64,000 nucleotides of DNA, taken from positions 1,364,001 through 1,428,000 of the forward strand of contig CBDCLS010000004.1 in NCBI GenBank assembly GCA_965218775.1. The letters run 5' to 3'. Numbering within the stretch: position 1 is the stretch's first letter; each line of letters starts with the position of its first letter. The stretch is from CAUZIZ01 sp965218775. Lineage in GTDB: Bacteria; Acidobacteriota; UBA6911; RPQK01; JAJDTT01. Both the position numbers and the translations under genes were made by a program. Below are positions 44,508 through 53,709 of this stretch, piece by piece. The notes under the pieces are model-generated. The model did not search any database. It was not told the DNA's origin and worked only from the letters and a program-made list of their open reading frames with translations.

Positions 44508-47500
44508 TCACTGGGGACGTGTGGCTTCGTAAAGTGCATTGACCTCAGACGCGGTCAAGCCGCGATCATATATTTGCACGTCGTCAAGACGGCCCTCCAG
44601 GTAGATGTTTGTCTCGTTGTCGTTGGGCCCATCTGTGCCTATCAGAACCAAGGTATTGTTGGGATCGGGATTGCTGATGGTCCCGGCTATGGTCTCCGAT
44701 GCGACCTCATTTCCGTTCCTGTACAGCGTTGCGATCGAATTGTTTCCGCTAGGAGATACGGTGGCAGCGACAAAGGTCCAGAGATCCTCGTCGATCGTTG
44801 CCGAGTCCTGCACCAGTGAGGGGCTAGAGCCAGGAAGGTTGAGGGTTAGCTTGTTGCTCCCCTCTATCGATAGATTGACCCAGTCCTGTTGTCCTACTAG
44901 CCACCTCTTATTACCTTGGGTATTAACCTTGCTGACCCAGGCCGTAATTGTGAAATCCACATTCAGGTCCAGGCCGGTGACCCCGACTCTGCCGAACTCG
45001 TTAAGTACGTCGTCTCCGGAGAATTGAAATGCTTGTTTGCTGGTTCCGAACCTGTCTACAGCCCAGCATACCCCTCTTCCGCTGCAATTCGTGTTCAACC
45101 ATCGGTGGATACTGCCGTCATTGTCGTTGCCGCTGGTGTCGGGAGTCGTGTTGCCGCCGAACCCCGGGCTGAAGCTTTCGACTACCTCAAACAGCCACTC
45201 TCCGAGCAGTTCTGCGTTCGGAAGGGCGGTGAGCTCAACAGCCCCGGATTGCTCGCTCATTCCTCCCAGGTTGTCGGTCGCTGTAAGCCGGATGGTGTAG
45301 GCTCCACCCTCCTCGTAGGTGTGTGTGCTATCGACCTCTGAGATGCCTGGCCCCAACACGGTCTCCTCACCGTCGCCCCAGGAGATGCGAACGTCCTCCA
45401 GGGTGCCGTCGCTATCGGAAACGGTTGCGGTCAAACGAACCTGCAGATTCACCTCAGTGAGATTGAAATCCGAGATCTGCGGGAGTTCATTGACAGAAAT
45501 ATTGGGGTCGAGCGGAGCTCCGTCAGTGGAGTCCAGGATAAGATCTCCGTCGGTATCAGCCAGGGCAGGGTCGGTGCCCTCCTGCCGCTCTCGCGAATCG
45601 TTCCATCCGTCGCCGTCGACATCGGCAAGTCGAGGGCTGGAGAGAACCGAATAGGCGTCGCGGCCGACTACATCTACATTCCAACTTTCCTTGGCTTCCT
45701 CGAAGTCTCCGCTGCCATCGCCATCCGAATCGGGGTTCATGTCGCCAGTGCCGAGAATAGACTCCTCTCGAGCGAAAAGCCCGTCTCGATCGATGTCTCG
45801 GACGAAGGCCATGAAGATACTCTCACCCGTCTTCAAGACGATGTCTTCAAAGCCTATGATCTGACTGCAGGATCCATTCTTCCTGGTGGAGTAGCACTCC
45901 AGACTTCCCACGTTCCCGAAAACCATCCATGCATTCAGAGCCGGATTCGGATTGAGGTCCACTTCGACGTCATCGACTTTCGTAAGCAGACGGATCCCAT
46001 TGGGACTGTCGACGGAATTGCTACCGCTCCTGGGCACGGTCTTGAAGCCGATTCCCAGGATATCCTCCATCACCTCCTGCATGGTCACACCTGCGGGATC
46101 ACCGAGATTTGGACCCTCGTCAAGAACGCGCCGGACTTCCGTTGCCACACTCGCTCGCAGGACGCGGCCGTCTCCGAAATCGATCGTAACCAATGCGGTA
46201 CGCTGGAATATGGCGTCCTCGGCGGCGGCGAAGTTGCGGTCACTGCCGATGTCCAACAGATTGAAGTTTCCCAGCTGCAAGACGACATTGCTCGGATTCG
46301 CAAGGAGCCGCTTGACGACATCCGCGGCCACGCCTTCCGGGGTGGTGAGCTGGATGATTCCGGTCTCCGGAATACTCGGCCCGAGTGTAACCTGGGCGAA
46401 AGGTTCCGGCGGGGTCAATGTCGCAAGCATCCTGAAAGAGGTGGGTTGGTCGCGATCGATCTGGAGGACGGTGAAAGCGTAGTTGCTCAGCCGAAAACCC
46501 AGACCGCCAGTGTTACGAACCTTTACCCCCATGCTGACTGTCCCCTCTGAGGTCACTTCGGTCCGATCGCGACTCGTGCTCTGGAGCAGCTGGCTCTGCT
46601 CCTCGACATTCTTCGTTGACGCTTCTGTAAAGCTGGATGTGTTTTGCTCGGCAAAGCCCTTGCTTGTCGACAGCGTGGGGGACGCCGAGACCGTCACTGA
46701 ACCACTCGGGAAAGCAGGTGACGCAAGGATACCTGCCGTGACCGAGGCGCCGACCTCGGTGGACACTTCAAGTGTGGTTGAATCGCTGTTGCTAAAGCTG
46801 GAGCCCACGGCCTGCGCTAGAACAGTCCCTTCCTCTGTAGAGAAGCTCTCGGCGTCTGCGTAGGTCACGTTCAGGCTGATGTCGATGTCGCCAACCAGAT
46901 CCACGGCGAGCCGCGGTGTATCGGCTAGCGTGGGTTGAATATCGTCACCATCCCGCTTTCCGTCGCCATCGGTGTCCGCCAGCGTCGGGGAAGTGCCCTC
47001 GTCCAGTTCTGCCCCATCAAGCAGCCGGTCCTTGAAACCGTTCACGGTCATGGCATCCCCGTCGGTGTCGGCGGTTCGGGGATTCGACCCGTAGACCCTC
47101 ACCTCGAGAAAATCATTCAGACGATCATTGTCCGTGTCGGGGTCCCTGGGGTCGGAGAGATTGAATTCGTCTCTGTCGGTCAGCTTGTCGCCGTCGGTGT
47201 CCGGATCGTTGGGATCGCTGCTGACGTCGATGTCGACGAAACTGCCCCTGCCCGTTCTGTCCACCGAAAGCGTATGTCCTTGGGTCTCCTGATCGTTGCT
47301 CAGCCCGTCACCATCCAGATCATCCGGGGTGGAGCGGGGATCAAGAGGATCTGAGCCTCCCGCCACCTCCTCCCCGTCGTCGATTCCGTCACTGTCAGTG
47401 TCAGGGCAGGTCGTGAAGGAACAGCTCCCGTCAACGTTGCCCTCGTTGGTCCCCACGACGGCCTCTTCTTCTGCGGTTAGCCCGTCGCCATCGAAGTCTT

Positions 47501-49085
47501 GAGTGGGTTGGAGAATCCTGGGAGGAACGGCAGACATCAAACTCAAGGAGTTGGTCCCGAACAGTTCCTGGCCCACCAAAGGTTGAGTGGAGTTCACCAG
47601 GATGTATCCCCCGACCTGTTCCGTGATCGAGGGAACCAGCTCAGTGAGAGTGCGAGATAGTCGTCTGCCCTGGGCTAGCTCGAACTCTCCTTCACCGGTC
47701 ATCTCTCCCTGGTTTGAGAACACTTCGACCTTCACGGTTGCGTTGGTACTGGTTGGATTGAAAAAGGCCGCGCCGGTAAAGAATTGTCCAGGTAAGACAG
47801 CGACCTGACTATAGACTGCCCGAACGAATAATTCTGCCTGGAGACGCAGAGCTGCCGCATACTCACCTGTTGGGCTCCCGAAAACGACGTCGCCTACAAC
47901 TCCAGTACCATTCGTCTTGACCCGCAAGGAGCCCACGCCTTCGAAGCGGTCTTCTCCCTGAAGCGTCCCGCCGGCCGCGCCGCTTGAACCGGAGGAGGTG
48001 GAAGAGAAGATTTCAGCAGCATCGCCCTGAAAAGCTCCCCCGGGTTGCATTGTGATATCGACCGGATCAGCCAGATTGTTCCCGTCATCACCGACGGGTG
48101 TCAAAGTCACGGTGCGCGTGGAATCGGACAGGTTGATAAGGTTGACACTGGTAAAGAGGTCCGAAGCTTGGCTCGCCAGTTGAGCGGAGAAGAGTTCAAC
48201 GTCCTCACCTGAACCCAGGGGTTCCAGACCATTCGATTCCTGTTGGAATTCGGCATTCAGACCGAAGATGGTGTTGTCATTGACGAGGCTAACCAGTTCA
48301 AAGCCGACCGCTCCTCCCCCCTGTGTGACATCGACTTCAACATAGCCACTGGAAATCTCGACATCGCCGAAGATACCGGAAACGGTTTCCAGGATCCGAC
48401 CCTTGCCGGGAACTGTTCTGATCTGAGTAGACGTCAAGGGGCTGGACCCGGCACTTGAAACCATCATCTGGTCCGTTCCCCTGAGGTTGAAAGTCAAATC
48501 AATGGGGTCATCGTTAGGATTGGCAATGCTCAGAACAGTCGTAGCCGGGCGCCCCCGAAAAGCAGTCGCACCTTCGAAGACGCGCGTGAAAACGAGCCGG
48601 CGCCCCTGCTCGGTGAAGGCCACGGCCCCATCCAGCTGAGTCGAGGCGAAGTCGCCAAACTGGTAGAAACTGGCAATCAGGGGACTGTTGCTATTGAGCT
48701 CAATCCAACCCTCCACCGCGTCGGAGGGAGAGACGCCAAAGAGTTCCCTGGCCAGCTTCGCTACTTGACGGTGTGGGGTGAGTGGCTGTTGGGAGGGATT
48801 GGTGGGCAAGAAGCTCGATGCCCCATCCGGGTCGAGAGCGCGAAAGGTTAAATCTGTGGGAATCGCCGAGTAATTCGAGACTGCGATCCCAGTGAAACCG
48901 GTGGAGTCCCCCTGGTAGAAGGGGAAATAAAGAGCGGTCGAATTGTCCGCCTGTTCTCCGGTGGGCTCGGCTTCCAGGCCTGCAGCTCGCCGAAGCGTTC
49001 CGGCGATTCCGAAGCTCACCCAGAGTAAGACAATGAAGATTGCCAAGGTCGAAAGTCCAAAGACTCCGAGTCTTCTGAAATGCAT
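44508..49085 (-). CDS. Giant exported protein with protective-antigen-like domain, TSP3 repeats, PKD and LamG
   Basis: A 1,525-residue protein from ATG 49085 with an N-terminal hydrophobic segment (about 9-30). Residues 45-515 hold beta-sandwich units. Residues 529-720 hold thrombospondin-3-like calcium repeats (DFDGDGLTAEEE, DTDSDGIDDGEE). Residues about 726-1017 (DNA 46035-46910) follow the pattern of anthrax protective antigen/binary-toxin B: a Ser/Thr-rich stretch (SFSNSDSTTLEVSTEVGASV), MGVKVRNTGGLGFRLSNYAF, LQLGNFNLLDIG, TALVTIDFGDGRVLRAS and GVTMQEVMEDILGIGF. More calcium repeats, a PKD domain (about 1203-1290) and a C-terminal LamG domain (about 1291-1525) follow. It could be a secreted pore-former or adhesin; toxin activity is not shown. 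Confidence 0.75.
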   Translation of the reverse strand: MHFRRLGVFGLSTLAIFIVLLWVSFGIAGTLRRAAGLEAEPTGEQADNSTALYFPFYQGDSTGFTGIAVSNYSAIPTDLTFRALDPDGASSFLPTNPSQQPLTPHRQVAKLARELFGVSPSDAVEGWIELNSNSPLIASFYQFGDFASTQLDGAVAFTEQGRRLVFTRVFEGATAFRGRPATTVLSIANPNDDPIDLTFNLRGTDQMMVSSAGSSPLTSTQIRTVPGKGRILETVSGIFGDVEISSGYVEVDVTQGGGAVGFELVSLVNDNTIFGLNAEFQQESNGLEPLGSGEDVELFSAQLASQASDLFTSVNLINLSDSTRTVTLTPVGDDGNNLADPVDITMQPGGAFQGDAAEIFSSTSSGSSGAAGGTLQGEDRFEGVGSLRVKTNGTGVVGDVVFGSPTGEYAAALRLQAELFVRAVYSQVAVLPGQFFTGAAFFNPTSTNATVKVEVFSNQGEMTGEGEFELAQGRRLSRTLTELVPSITEQVGGYILVNSTQPLVGQELFGTNSLSLMSAVPPRILQPTQDFDGDGLTAEEEAVVGTNEGNVDGSCSFTTCPDTDSDGIDDGEEVAGGSDPLDPRSTPDDLDGDGLSNDQETQGHTLSVDRTGRGSFVDIDVSSDPNDPDTDGDKLTDRDEFNLSDPRDPDTDNDRLNDFLEVRVYGSNPRTADTDGDAMTVNGFKDRLLDGAELDEGTSPTLADTDGDGKRDGDDIQPTLADTPRLAVDLVGDIDISLNVTYADAESFSTEEGTVLAQAVGSSFSNSDSTTLEVSTEVGASVTAGILASPAFPSGSVTVSASPTLSTSKGFAEQNTSSFTEASTKNVEEQSQLLQSTSRDRTEVTSEGTVSMGVKVRNTGGLGFRLSNYAFTVLQIDRDQPTSFRMLATLTPPEPFAQVTLGPSIPETGIIQLTTPEGVAADVVKRLLANPSNVVLQLGNFNLLDIGSDRNFAAAEDAIFQRTALVTIDFGDGRVLRASVATEVRRVLDEGPNLGDPAGVTMQEVMEDILGIGFKTVPRSGSNSVDSPNGIRLLTKVDDVEVDLNPNPALNAWMVFGNVGSLECYSTRKNGSCSQIIGFEDIVLKTGESIFMAFVRDIDRDGLFAREESILGTGDMNPDSDGDGSGDFEEAKESWNVDVVGRDAYSVLSSPRLADVDGDGWNDSRERQEGTDPALADTDGDLILDSTDGAPLDPNISVNELPQISDFNLTEVNLQVRLTATVSDSDGTLEDVRISWGDGEETVLGPGISEVDSTHTYEEGGAYTIRLTATDNLGGMSEQSGAVELTALPNAELLGEWLFEVVESFSPGFGGNTTPDTSGNDNDGSIHRWLNTNCSGRGVCWAVDRFGTSKQAFQFSGDDVLNEFGRVGVTGLDLNVDFTITAWVSKVNTQGNKRWLVGQQDWVNLSIEGSNKLTLNLPGSSPSLVQDSATIDEDLWTFVAATVSPSGNNSIATLYRNGNEVASETIAGTISNPDPNNTLVLIGTDGPNDNETNIYLEGRLDDVQIYDRGLTASEVNALYEATRPQ

Positions 49086-49572
49086 TGCCGACACTCCCGT
49101 TGTTTGAACGATATCTGAGCGGTTTCGGGGAAGAAGCTGGTGCAGCGCGCCAAGCCCCGGGCAAGGTGACTCTGCTTCCAGCAAACGCATGTCCCATGAG
49201 CCAGCGACCAGTAATCAAGTCGCCCTAAGCTTTCCCTGTTTAGAGGATCGTAATTACTGGTATAGCAAGGATAGCACGGGTTGTAATAGGTAGGATCTCC
49301 TTCCAGGAAAGTGAGGCAGGGGGGATCAAATGGCGGGGGAGTGGTTAGAAGTACCATGGATGAAATGCGTGTCTAACTTATCGACGGTGAAGGAGAATCC
49401 TTCAGCGATTCCGGGCTGAAACCTCTGCTCCAGTTTGGACCTGTTCTCAGGTTTGTCGAGTTTCAGGTGTAACACCTGGATCCAGTTACCAACGATTTCA
49501 TCCGGTTCAGGCTCTCGGAATGAGGCGAAGTAGCGAGTATAATCAGCGAGCTGGGACCGAGAAGATACGCCT
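49086..49572. other. Divergent intergenic region
   Basis: The 487 bases between the giant exported-protein gene and the ketopantoate-reductase-like gene carry the leaders of both. No repeat, RNA gene or convincing promoter pair is visible to me. A 113-codon minus frame here is not supported. Confidence 0.35.
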
Positions 49573-50640
49573 ATGGCTAAGAAATTAGTGGTGTACGGAG
49601 CGGGTGCAATCGGAGGCCAGGTCGGCGCCCGGATGGCTGCCGCCGGACACGATGTAACCCTGGTCGAACCCTGGGAACCTCAGTTCGAGGCGATCCATGA
49701 TCGAGGACTGTTGATCGAGGACGAGCTGGGGTCGGTTACCTATCGTCCTCCCGTCATCCGACCTTCGGATCTGGAGGGACTCGACCGATCGATCGATGTC
49801 CTGTTCCTGGCGGTCAAATCATATGACTCGCAGCGCGTGCTCCAAACTATAAAGCCCTACCTCAGCCCTGACTCCTGGGGTGTGAGCATGCAAAACAGCA
49901 TCAACGAGGAATTCCTAGCCGAGATCTTCGGTCCTGAGAGGGTGCTGGGTGGTGTCATACTCATCAATGCCGTACTGGAGACGCCAGGCCGCATACTAGG
50001 CTCCAGGGCATCGGTATCCCGATCGGTTGATCCCTCTGCGCCGGGCGTCCTGGTGGGGGAATATGCGGGTGCCGTGACAAAGAAGGCCCCCGAAGTAGCG
50101 GGCTATCTGAATAGCGTCTGGCCCTCCCAGACTACGGGGGACCTGATGAAGATGCGGTGGACGAAGCTCGCCACCAGCACCATGGTCAACTCGGTCTCGG
50201 GAATCACTGGTCTCAGGTCTGCGGTGCTGCTTTCCAGTCCTGAGGCGCGTTGTCTCATGATACAGATCGCGGCTGAGGTGGTGCGGGTCGCGGAAGTTAA
50301 CGGCCACGCCATTGAGCGGGTGCTGGGAGCCTGTACTCCGGAGCAGGTCCTCGAGTCCGCAGAAGGACGCTCCGACTTGATGGACAAACAGCTCACGGAG
50401 ATGGCAAGGAATGTGAGTCCAACGGCCGCTACCTCGCTGCTTCAGGATCTGTGGCGAGGACGCAAGACCGAGGCGGACCACTTCAACGGTCTGGTCGTCC
50501 GCAAGGGACGAGAAAGGAACGTCGAAACCCCTGTGAACGAAGCAGTCCTCCACAGGTTACGTGATATTGAGGAGGGCTCGATCAAACCCGGTTTGGAAGT
50601 GTTGGGTACTCTGGCTTCGCCGAGTACCAGTCCGAAGTAG
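49573..50640 (+). CDS. Ketopantoate reductase family protein (ApbA/PanE-like)
   Basis: A 355-residue protein with N-terminal KKLVVYGAGAIGGQVGARMA (NADPH site, GxGxxG), LFLAVKSYDSQ with the conserved Lys, GVSMQNSINEEFL (QNxxNE) and a C-terminal helical domain. Family members reduce 2-oxo acids such as ketopantoate. It is about 50 residues longer than typical PanE, so another 2-oxo acid or a substrate with a larger side group is possible. It stands alone, upstream of a dispersed repeat. Confidence 0.8.
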   Translation: MAKKLVVYGAGAIGGQVGARMAAAGHDVTLVEPWEPQFEAIHDRGLLIEDELGSVTYRPPVIRPSDLEGLDRSIDVLFLAVKSYDSQRVLQTIKPYLSPDSWGVSMQNSINEEFLAEIFGPERVLGGVILINAVLETPGRILGSRASVSRSVDPSAPGVLVGEYAGAVTKKAPEVAGYLNSVWPSQTTGDLMKMRWTKLATSTMVNSVSGITGLRSAVLLSSPEARCLMIQIAAEVVRVAEVNGHAIERVLGACTPEQVLESAEGRSDLMDKQLTEMARNVSPTAATSLLQDLWRGRKTEADHFNGLVVRKGRERNVETPVNEAVLHRLRDIEEGSIKPGLEVLGTLASPSTSPK

Positions 50641-50719
50641 AAGCAGTCGGACTTGCCTACCTTCTTTTTCTTGAACCTTTTCGGACGCGTCTAGTAAGTA
50701 GACTGGAAAAGACTGGAAC

Positions 50720-51030
50720 GTAAATACGGCAACGTTTGAGGCGAGTGCGACGGATCGAGTTCGCGAAGCGACGACCAACTCGATGCCTCGTATCTTGGAG
50801 GAGGCGCGACAAAGAAATCGGCGCGTCCCGTCGCCACCCATAGGGCAGATGGCTGCGGACGATCTCTGCGTTGGTCGTCGTCGAAGATGGCCAGGCATCG
50901 TCTTCCTCCTCCGGCCCTGTGATAGTCGGCACCCGATCTTACAGACAGTGTCCGATTTGATCGCAGTCGAACGGCGGCTTTCGCCCTAGTAGAAGCGGAC
51001 ATTCAAGTTTTCCGAGGAAACGTCGAATGA
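50720..51030 (+). repeat. Composite dispersed repeat
   Basis: The first part (50720-50912) matches the inside of the MITE at 25540-25735, including GAGTTCGCGAAGCGACGAC, CGTCCCGTCGCCACCC and GATCTCTGCGTTGGT. The second part (50918-51029) matches 39934-40043 inverted. Neither flanking copy has both parts, so this locus may preserve the fuller element. The remaining gap around it (50641-51256) has no gene. Confidence 0.7.
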
Positions 51031-51256
51031 ACTACGCTCAAATTGACCAGAGGTGCCAGCTGGTGAGTCTTCAGCACGAAAGCCGGGTGACGCTTGAACA
51101 ACGAGTGACGCGCGATCAGTCGGACGACTGCCCTCCGCGAGCCGAACGATGAAAGCCAGAACAGGCATTCGAAGTGCTCGAAGCGAGGATTGTTACCTCG
51201 TGCGATTGCCCTGTCAGACCAGAAGATCTAGTATCCTCGAGAGATTCATAGGCGCT

Positions 51257-53665
51257 ATGTGCTCCTCTCCGCCGACAAAGCTGGAACTCAACTCACGGGA
51301 AAAGGATCAAGACTTCGCCAGTCAACAGTGCCGCGAACGGCTGGAATCTTCAGCAAAACGAGGCCCAGTTCCGGCCGTCGAGGACGACGAAGGCAGGAGC
51401 GAGCCGGACAACCGCACAATCTTGCCTTCCAAAGCCCGCCGCCCGCACCTGAGGCTTTCCACCCCCAGCAATCTGATCGCCGAATCGAATTCGCGAGACG
51501 GCCTCTCAACTCAGGCACGGAGCAAACTACCCTTTCTCCTTCTCTGTCTATTCCTCGTCCTCTGGCCGTCCACTCCCCTGCGAGCACATGAATCCGGCGT
51601 GCTCAACAGCGCGGCCTACAAGAAGCTGATTCCCTTCGGTGGAGAGCTGGTCGAGTCCTTTGAGAGACTGGTTCTCTCGATGATGAGGGACACCCACCGG
51701 AGTCGTGAATCCCTGCTGCAGGCGGAAGGGCAGGCCCGAGGTATGATCAGCAAGCAGCTCTTCGGGGACGCTTTCGGCGGGTCGCCGGCGCCCTCACTGG
51801 TAGAGCTAGACCTTCAGATCGGGGATCTTTTCTGGGGACTGCAGGGAAATGAGCTCTTCAAGATCCATCTGGACTCAGACGGAAGAGCTAGCCTGACCCA
51901 GGCGCCGACCTCCCTGACTGCCGTCGAGGGTGCTTCCAGACTCGTGCCCCTGGTTGTTCGGAACGAAGGACCTGTCCCCACGGTGGTTTTCAGCACCTGG
52001 GATGGATTGGCGAAGGATCCAAGCGGAAGCGTACGACAGGAGTTCGCCGTGCCGGCAGGCGCAACCAGGGGATTCCTCCTGGACCTCGAAGGCGCTCCCG
52101 GCAGCTTCGACGCAGCGCTCGACCTGGTCGTAGGCGATCAGCATCTGCGGCAGCCCCTGAGATTGGAGATCCGAAGGGCCGGTCGTCTGCAGGTTTCCCT
52201 TCGCAACAAGAATGGAGACGCCGTCGCAGCTCGCTGCTATCTGACCGGCTCCGATGGTTTCTCCCGGGCGCCGATCGGAGCGCTGGAGCGCCTGACTCTG
52301 ATGAGGGGGGAACACTACTTCTACGCCGACGGAGATTTCTCGGTCTTCCTTCCCCAGGGACCCGCCACGCTGGAAGTGGTCCAGGGTCTCGAGACATTGC
52401 CCCTCAAGCGCATCATCTCGATCGAGGCCGGCGAAACCAGCCGTCTGGAGCTGGAGGTGGACCCGGCCTGGAGCCTAGCAGCGGAGGGATGGTACTCGGG
52501 TGACGTTCACATCCACGCCAACTACATCGGCGGCGAGACGATGACGCCCGCCGACATCCTGCTCCAGACCCGAGCCGAGGGGCTCAACGTGGCCAATCTC
52601 ATGGTCGCCAACTCCGTAGGTACCTGGGTTCACGACGAACGCTTCTTCCAGGGAAGGCCTCATGACCTCTCCGAGTCTCGACACATCCTCTACTGGAACG
52701 AGGAAATGCGGAACTTCCGGCTCTACGGGCACATGGCGCTCTTGAATCTGAAGCGTCTGGTACAACCTCTCTATACGGGCTGGAAGGGCAGCCTCTACCC
52801 GGACGATTACCCCGCCAACTACTCCCAGGCCCGGGCCGCCCAGCAACAGGGTGGAGCCGTCTCGTACGTGCACCCCGGCAGAACGGATCCCAGCAGATTC
52901 GGCGCGCGCGCCTACGAGCTCCCGGTAGATCTGGCCCTGGGTGTGGTAGACGCGATGGATATCCTGAGTAACTCGGATGAGATCGCCTCTATGGAGCTCT
53001 GGTACCGGCTTCTCAACTGCGGCTTCAAGTGTGCCGTCTCGGCTGGCACCGATACCTTCGTCAATCTCAAGAAACATTTCATTTTGGGAGGCTCTCGAGT
53101 CTACGTCCAGTCTGGAACAGATCTGGATTATGCAGACTGGATAGACGCCTACAAGGAAGGCAGGAGCTTTGCCACCAACGGCCCGCTGCTGCGGCTCGCG
53201 GTCGAGGGCAGGGGGCCGGGGGCTGAAATCCATTTCCCTTCGTCTGCTGTGACGCTCTCGGTCAAGGCCCGATCCCGGTCCCTGGTGCCGGTGGATCGCT
53301 TGGAGATCATCGTCAACGGCCAGGTCGCCCACAGCGTTCCCGCCTCCGATGATGGAGACCTCCGGTTGGAGGCGGAGGTCGAGCTTTCGAGGAGTTCCTG
53401 GATCGCGGCACGGGTCCTGGGTCCTGCTAGTCGATGGGTGCCGAACGACGCCCAGGCCTTTGCCCACACCAGCCCTGTGTATTGCTATCTTGCAGGGCGT
53501 CCCATCCGATCTCCCGGCGATGCCCGCTTCTTTGTGAGCTGGATCGACGATCTGAGCAGGAAGGTCGACCGGCATGGGGTCTTTTCCAAAGCTCAGCAGA
53601 AGAAGGAGGTCTTGGAGCTGTTCCGAAGGGCTCAGAAGGTCTACACCCGGCAGGCAGCGGAGTAA
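51257..53665 (+). CDS. CehA/McbA-family metallohydrolase, exported (paralogue)
   Basis: About 690-800 residues depending on the start. The signal peptide (KLPFLLLCLFLVLWPSTPLRA) begins near 51527, so ATG 51257 leaves an unusually long leader that also crosses a dispersed repeat. A later non-ATG start, for example TTG 51422, may be used. The catalytic domain has WYSGDVHIHANYIGG, ILYWNEEMRNFRLYGHMALL, AVSYVHPGR and SAGTDTFVN, closely parallel to the gene at 16981-19107. The family is PHP-like, with metal-dependent hydrolysis. A lipoprotein gene follows after 44 bases. Confidence 0.8.
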   Translation: MCSSPPTKLELNSREKDQDFASQQCRERLESSAKRGPVPAVEDDEGRSEPDNRTILPSKARRPHLRLSTPSNLIAESNSRDGLSTQARSKLPFLLLCLFLVLWPSTPLRAHESGVLNSAAYKKLIPFGGELVESFERLVLSMMRDTHRSRESLLQAEGQARGMISKQLFGDAFGGSPAPSLVELDLQIGDLFWGLQGNELFKIHLDSDGRASLTQAPTSLTAVEGASRLVPLVVRNEGPVPTVVFSTWDGLAKDPSGSVRQEFAVPAGATRGFLLDLEGAPGSFDAALDLVVGDQHLRQPLRLEIRRAGRLQVSLRNKNGDAVAARCYLTGSDGFSRAPIGALERLTLMRGEHYFYADGDFSVFLPQGPATLEVVQGLETLPLKRIISIEAGETSRLELEVDPAWSLAAEGWYSGDVHIHANYIGGETMTPADILLQTRAEGLNVANLMVANSVGTWVHDERFFQGRPHDLSESRHILYWNEEMRNFRLYGHMALLNLKRLVQPLYTGWKGSLYPDDYPANYSQARAAQQQGGAVSYVHPGRTDPSRFGARAYELPVDLALGVVDAMDILSNSDEIASMELWYRLLNCGFKCAVSAGTDTFVNLKKHFILGGSRVYVQSGTDLDYADWIDAYKEGRSFATNGPLLRLAVEGRGPGAEIHFPSSAVTLSVKARSRSLVPVDRLEIIVNGQVAHSVPASDDGDLRLEAEVELSRSSWIAARVLGPASRWVPNDAQAFAHTSPVYCYLAGRPIRSPGDARFFVSWIDDLSRKVDRHGVFSKAQQKKEVLELFRRAQKVYTRQAAE
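51321..51386 (+). repeat. Dispersed ~70-bp repeat, copy 3 (diverged)
   Basis: GTCAACAGTGCCGCGAACGG, then TCAGCAAAACGAGGCCCAGT, match copies at 19288 and 31879 with more changes. It lies at the 5' end of the CehA/McbA reading frame, which suggests that the true start codon is downstream of it. Confidence 0.5.
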
Positions 53666-53709
53666 AGCTCCTCTATAATCGGACGGAGTCTCGAAAGGAG
53701 GGTGAGTGC

